This document shows positions 61,350 to 64,000 of a DNA stretch of 64,000 nucleotides, one piece after another; within the stretch, counting starts at the first letter, position 1; the number at the start of each line of letters is the position of its first letter. Source of the stretch: Branchiostoma floridae (taxonomy: Eukaryota; Chordata; Leptocardii; Amphioxiformes; Branchiostomatidae); the NCBI RefSeq assembly GCF_000003815.2, contig NC_049980.1, forward strand, positions 15,929,576 through 15,993,575, read 5' to 3'. The notes below the pieces were generated by a model, which saw only the letters and a program-made list of their open reading frames with translations, was not told the DNA's origin and ran no database searches. A program made the translations under genes and the position numbers.

Positions 61350-61355
61350 AATAAA
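61350..61355 (+). terminator. Poly(A) signal, PIGB
   Basis: AATAAA lies 323 bp after the PIGB stop codon and is the first canonical hexamer I noticed on this strand. Confidence 0.55.
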
Positions 61356-62092
61356 AATATTTTAAAGAGTAAGAAAGAGAGAGCGTCTTTAGATATGAAA
61401 TATCAAAAGTCTAGAATTCTGGTTTATGTAGCATACATGAATGCTACAGCACAGCTTCTTATTGATTTGTCAGTACCTGTGTTCATTCCGATCTATTATC
61501 TTTAAAATGTACATGTTTATCACTGCATTAAATGCTATTGATAGATTGGGAAACACCAAATAATATGGTACAAACAAACAAATTAAAGTACATTTGAATA
61601 ACTGCTTTTTTAATCTTTGAAGCATACAAAGCAGTGTTAGAAAACGAAATAAAATCCTACTTTTTCAAAGTGATTCAGTCTATGTCTACATGCACAACCA
61701 TGTGTATGATTTTTGTACTTAGTAAAAATACGCAAAATGCTTGAACATCAATGTTCATTTTGAGACTTACCATAATTTGACTGTCATACCACGTAAAGAC
61801 AATGATATGTTACATTTGGGTTTTTGAGTGATGGTGATTTTGTAACTCATAGCACTTAACAACTGAGTTAAAGGGAACAATAATTTGTAATATGATTCCA
61901 ACATAACATGTTTTGTAGCATTAAAAATGTACATTTACAAAATCAAATATAGATTATGCCACACAAAAACACAAATCAAATCTTGTCTAGCAGAAATTTG
62001 TCACACTTTGCAGTTGCTTGTATGAACTGGCCATGTGGTCATTTTTAAAATTCTAGTCTTTGTCAGCTCTTTTCATATGAACGTATTTTAAC
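61356..62092. other. Convergent spacer between PIGB and the CCPG1-like gene
   Basis: AT-rich sequence that should hold the 3' UTR of the minus-strand gene; I see no ORF or repeat that I can name. Confidence 0.4.
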
Positions 62093-64000
62093 TTAACCCT
62101 TTGTCCTCTGTTTTTCCCTTGCTTGTGCTCTCTTGGCGAGGTTGTCGTACAGAGGGAATGTTGTTTTACCGTATCGTTCCTCTTCACGACCAGTAGCTCG
62201 ATGCAGGAACCAGTTGTCTGGTTTGCCCCTCTCGCGCTGTCGTTGCTCAGCTCGCTTGAAGACCCAGTCTGCGTGGTCGCCCTGGCACTTCTGACCTTTA
62301 CACTTCTTACCAGGCTTCTTACTGCTGCCTTTCTTTCCTCCTTTGTGCTTGGGGCTGTGCTCTGTATGTGCCTGTGGTCTGTCCTGGCTGCCTGTCTTTC
62401 CTCTGGCTTTCTCTAGTTTTCGGTGATGTTTCATCTGACTGCGGATCCTTTCAAACTCCTTGATCACATCACGATCGACATGATCCCAGTCATCATCTTT
62501 GTCCCAATCGCCATCTTCGTAGTCGTCCAAGAAGTCGGCCCAACACTCCTTTTTTTCGTCATCATGCTGACAGATCTTTGCTAGGATGCCACGAAGCCTC
62601 AATCGGTACTTGTCGAAGTTATCAATGTCGTCATCATCGTCATCATCCTCACCATGTCCTCTGGATTTTCTTCCCTATGATAACAAGTCAGGAGGTTGTA
62701 GTGAGAAACTTAAAAAATAGCTACACTACATTGCTATCCTCTATCTTATTGAAAAATAGGAATGCATGAAACAAGAAGATATTCTTCAAATTCATACAGG
62801 AGCAAGGGTCCAACTTTTCATCATCTACCATTTTGAGAAAAACCTATTCATTAAATAGCATAATCTACTATCTTCAGAACTCACTTTTTTGTCATCATCG
62901 TCATCATCATCACGCCGTCTTCCCACACGTGGCCCGGCACGGTGACGACCCTCGATGTCCACCTCTACGCCTGAGTCATCGCCATCACCATCCGGATCCC
63001 CCCGGCCATGTCGCCTGGGGCCGGCGGAGGCACTGTCGTCTTCCTCATCTCTCCTGCGTCGGAATCGGCGAGGTCTGTTGTTGCCACCATCATCCTCAGG
63101 ATCCCCATCTACAGACAGATAGAGTACTGAGTATCCATGTACCTGCAAAAAGCTCTATACCCCGGGCTCAAAATTCATTTTGGGGAATAGATTCCTAAAA
63201 TGAAGAATGTTAGCAAATCTAATCTCAAACCTTACTGTCTCTCTGCAGGGATGTAGTCTGAAATTCCATAAACCAATCAAATAAAAACTTAAGAATTTTT
63301 TCTGACATAAATGTTAAAACATGCTATATGCCAGTGTACAATTTTTAGGAACACAAGATTTACGAATATGTTCCTGACAAACCTGGTTCATCCTTGCGCC
63401 GCCTCCTGCCATGACGTGCAGGCTCCCCTTCACGCCGGTCAGCATCCTCAGCTTTTCTTCGAGGAAGGTGTGGGCCCGTCTTCTCTGCAACTTTTCCTTT
63501 CTTTTCTTCTTCCTCTTCTTTCTTCTGCACTGTTGCCTACATAGGTTACAGATAAGCCTTTTCATGCCGTTCTAAAATACTGAGGTGTTTAAGCAAGGAG
63601 CTTTAGAAAGAAATTCTATTTTGTACTTCAATATGAAATGACTTAAATTCTCAGGATATGAGTTAACTAAGCCAACTAACCTGTCGTCCTTTTGAAGATT
63701 CAAGTTCCTCTTCAGGCGCCTGTTTTGTTGTTGTCACTTTTACTGGTTTAACCTCAGAGATAGTGGCGGGAGGGGTGATCTTGGCTTCCATTTTTCTTGC
63801 CGTCTCCTGCTCTAGAACCTCATCGACCCGTGAATGTGCAGGCCGTTTCCCATAGCTGCAGGATGGTTCTGGTTCTGGTGACTCTGGCTGGACTGGGGGA
63901 GGGGCTCGTACCTCTTCATCTTGTCCACGGTGATCCTCCTGCTGTCGCTGCTTGTTCTTTTGTCGCCACCATCCTCTAGTTTCCTTGACTCCCTTGTCGA
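62093..64000 (-). CDS. Charged protein, CCPG1-like, 3' part (partial)
   Basis: Exons (minus): from beyond the window edge to 63681, then 63536-63383, 63108-62885 and 62674-62093 with stop; the phases agree throughout and the 5' end lies outside the window. The protein is dominated by acidic (DDDDDDD) and basic (KKEEEEEKKGK) runs. Near the C-terminus are DYEDGDWDKDDDWDHV and two motifs of the form W-x2-(H/K)RAxxRxxxR (DWVFKRAEQRQRERG and NWFLHRATGREEER). I associate such W-RA-R motifs with the C-terminal region of CCPG1 and its relative PBXIP1, from memory. The gene is convergent with PIGB, as human CCPG1 is. CCPG1 is an ER-membrane ER-phagy receptor; the role here is inference and the assignment is tentative. 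Confidence 0.55.
63163..63190. repeat. Truncated terminus of the CAGGGCTCG MITE family
   Basis: CGGGCTCAAAATTCATTTTG followed by GGGAAT resembles the left end of the element at 44928. Only this end is seen, in an intron of the CCPG1-like gene. Confidence 0.45.

Noticed and set aside
62123-62416. Plus-strand hydrophobic ORF of 97 residues
   Set aside because: It is the antisense of the Lys/Arg/Glu-rich last exon of the CCPG1-like gene; antisense of charged codons gives Leu/Phe/Ser runs.
1-64000. CRISPR arrays, bacterial operons or phage genes
   Set aside because: The window is plainly animal nuclear DNA with spliced genes; the tandem repeats seen are minisatellites, coding repeats or transposon subterminal arrays.

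Overview
The window is animal genomic DNA: genes are split by GT-AG introns, intergenic DNA is AT-rich and full of short non-autonomous transposons, and there is one 183-base run of N from a draft assembly. The gene content (one pentamer-type thrombospondin, ADP-dependent glucokinase, metaxin, LIN7, PIG-B, an LRR-Ig receptor) and the chordate-like gene neighbourhoods fit an invertebrate chordate, most likely an amphioxus (Branchiostoma). That assignment is inference from gene content, not from a search.

Layout: (1) 1-3916, an LRR-Ig single-pass membrane receptor gene (+). (2) 7694-9669, a coiled-coil protein with a CHORD-like Cys/His C-terminus, not recognised (-). (3) 10891 to about 35315, one large thrombospondin gene (-), in which I could place 28 exon blocks covering a 990-residue protein plus a 5' UTR exon; its phases close exactly. 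(4) 40518-46076, ADP-dependent glucokinase (-), and 46398-50725, metaxin (+), head to head across 321 bp. (5) 53063-53665, LIN7 as one uninterrupted exon (-), and 54295-61027, PIG-B (+), head to head across about 630 bp. (6) 62093-64000, the 3' part of a charged protein gene (-), probably CCPG1-like, convergent with PIG-B.

The most striking observation is inside the thrombospondin gene. Two adjacent 179-base exons (15435-15613 and 15196-15374) encode alternative versions of the same last type 3 repeat and start of the C-terminal domain. They are 80% identical in protein and heavily diverged at silent sites. They cannot be joined to each other in frame, and only the upstream copy carries an RGD tripeptide. 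This reads as a mutually exclusive exon switch for an integrin-binding motif and for calcium-site acidity. The same gene has a 61-bp minisatellite that repeats its own splice acceptor nine times.

PIG-B carries two introns with complete U12-type signals, one of them AT-AC. Thrombospondin near metaxin, and PIG-B convergent with the CCPG1-like gene, recall the human THBS3/MTX1, THBS4/MTX3 and PIGB/CCPG1 neighbourhoods. Introns of ADPGK and metaxin each hold one copy of two MITE families with readable target-site duplications (TWA, and 5 bp).
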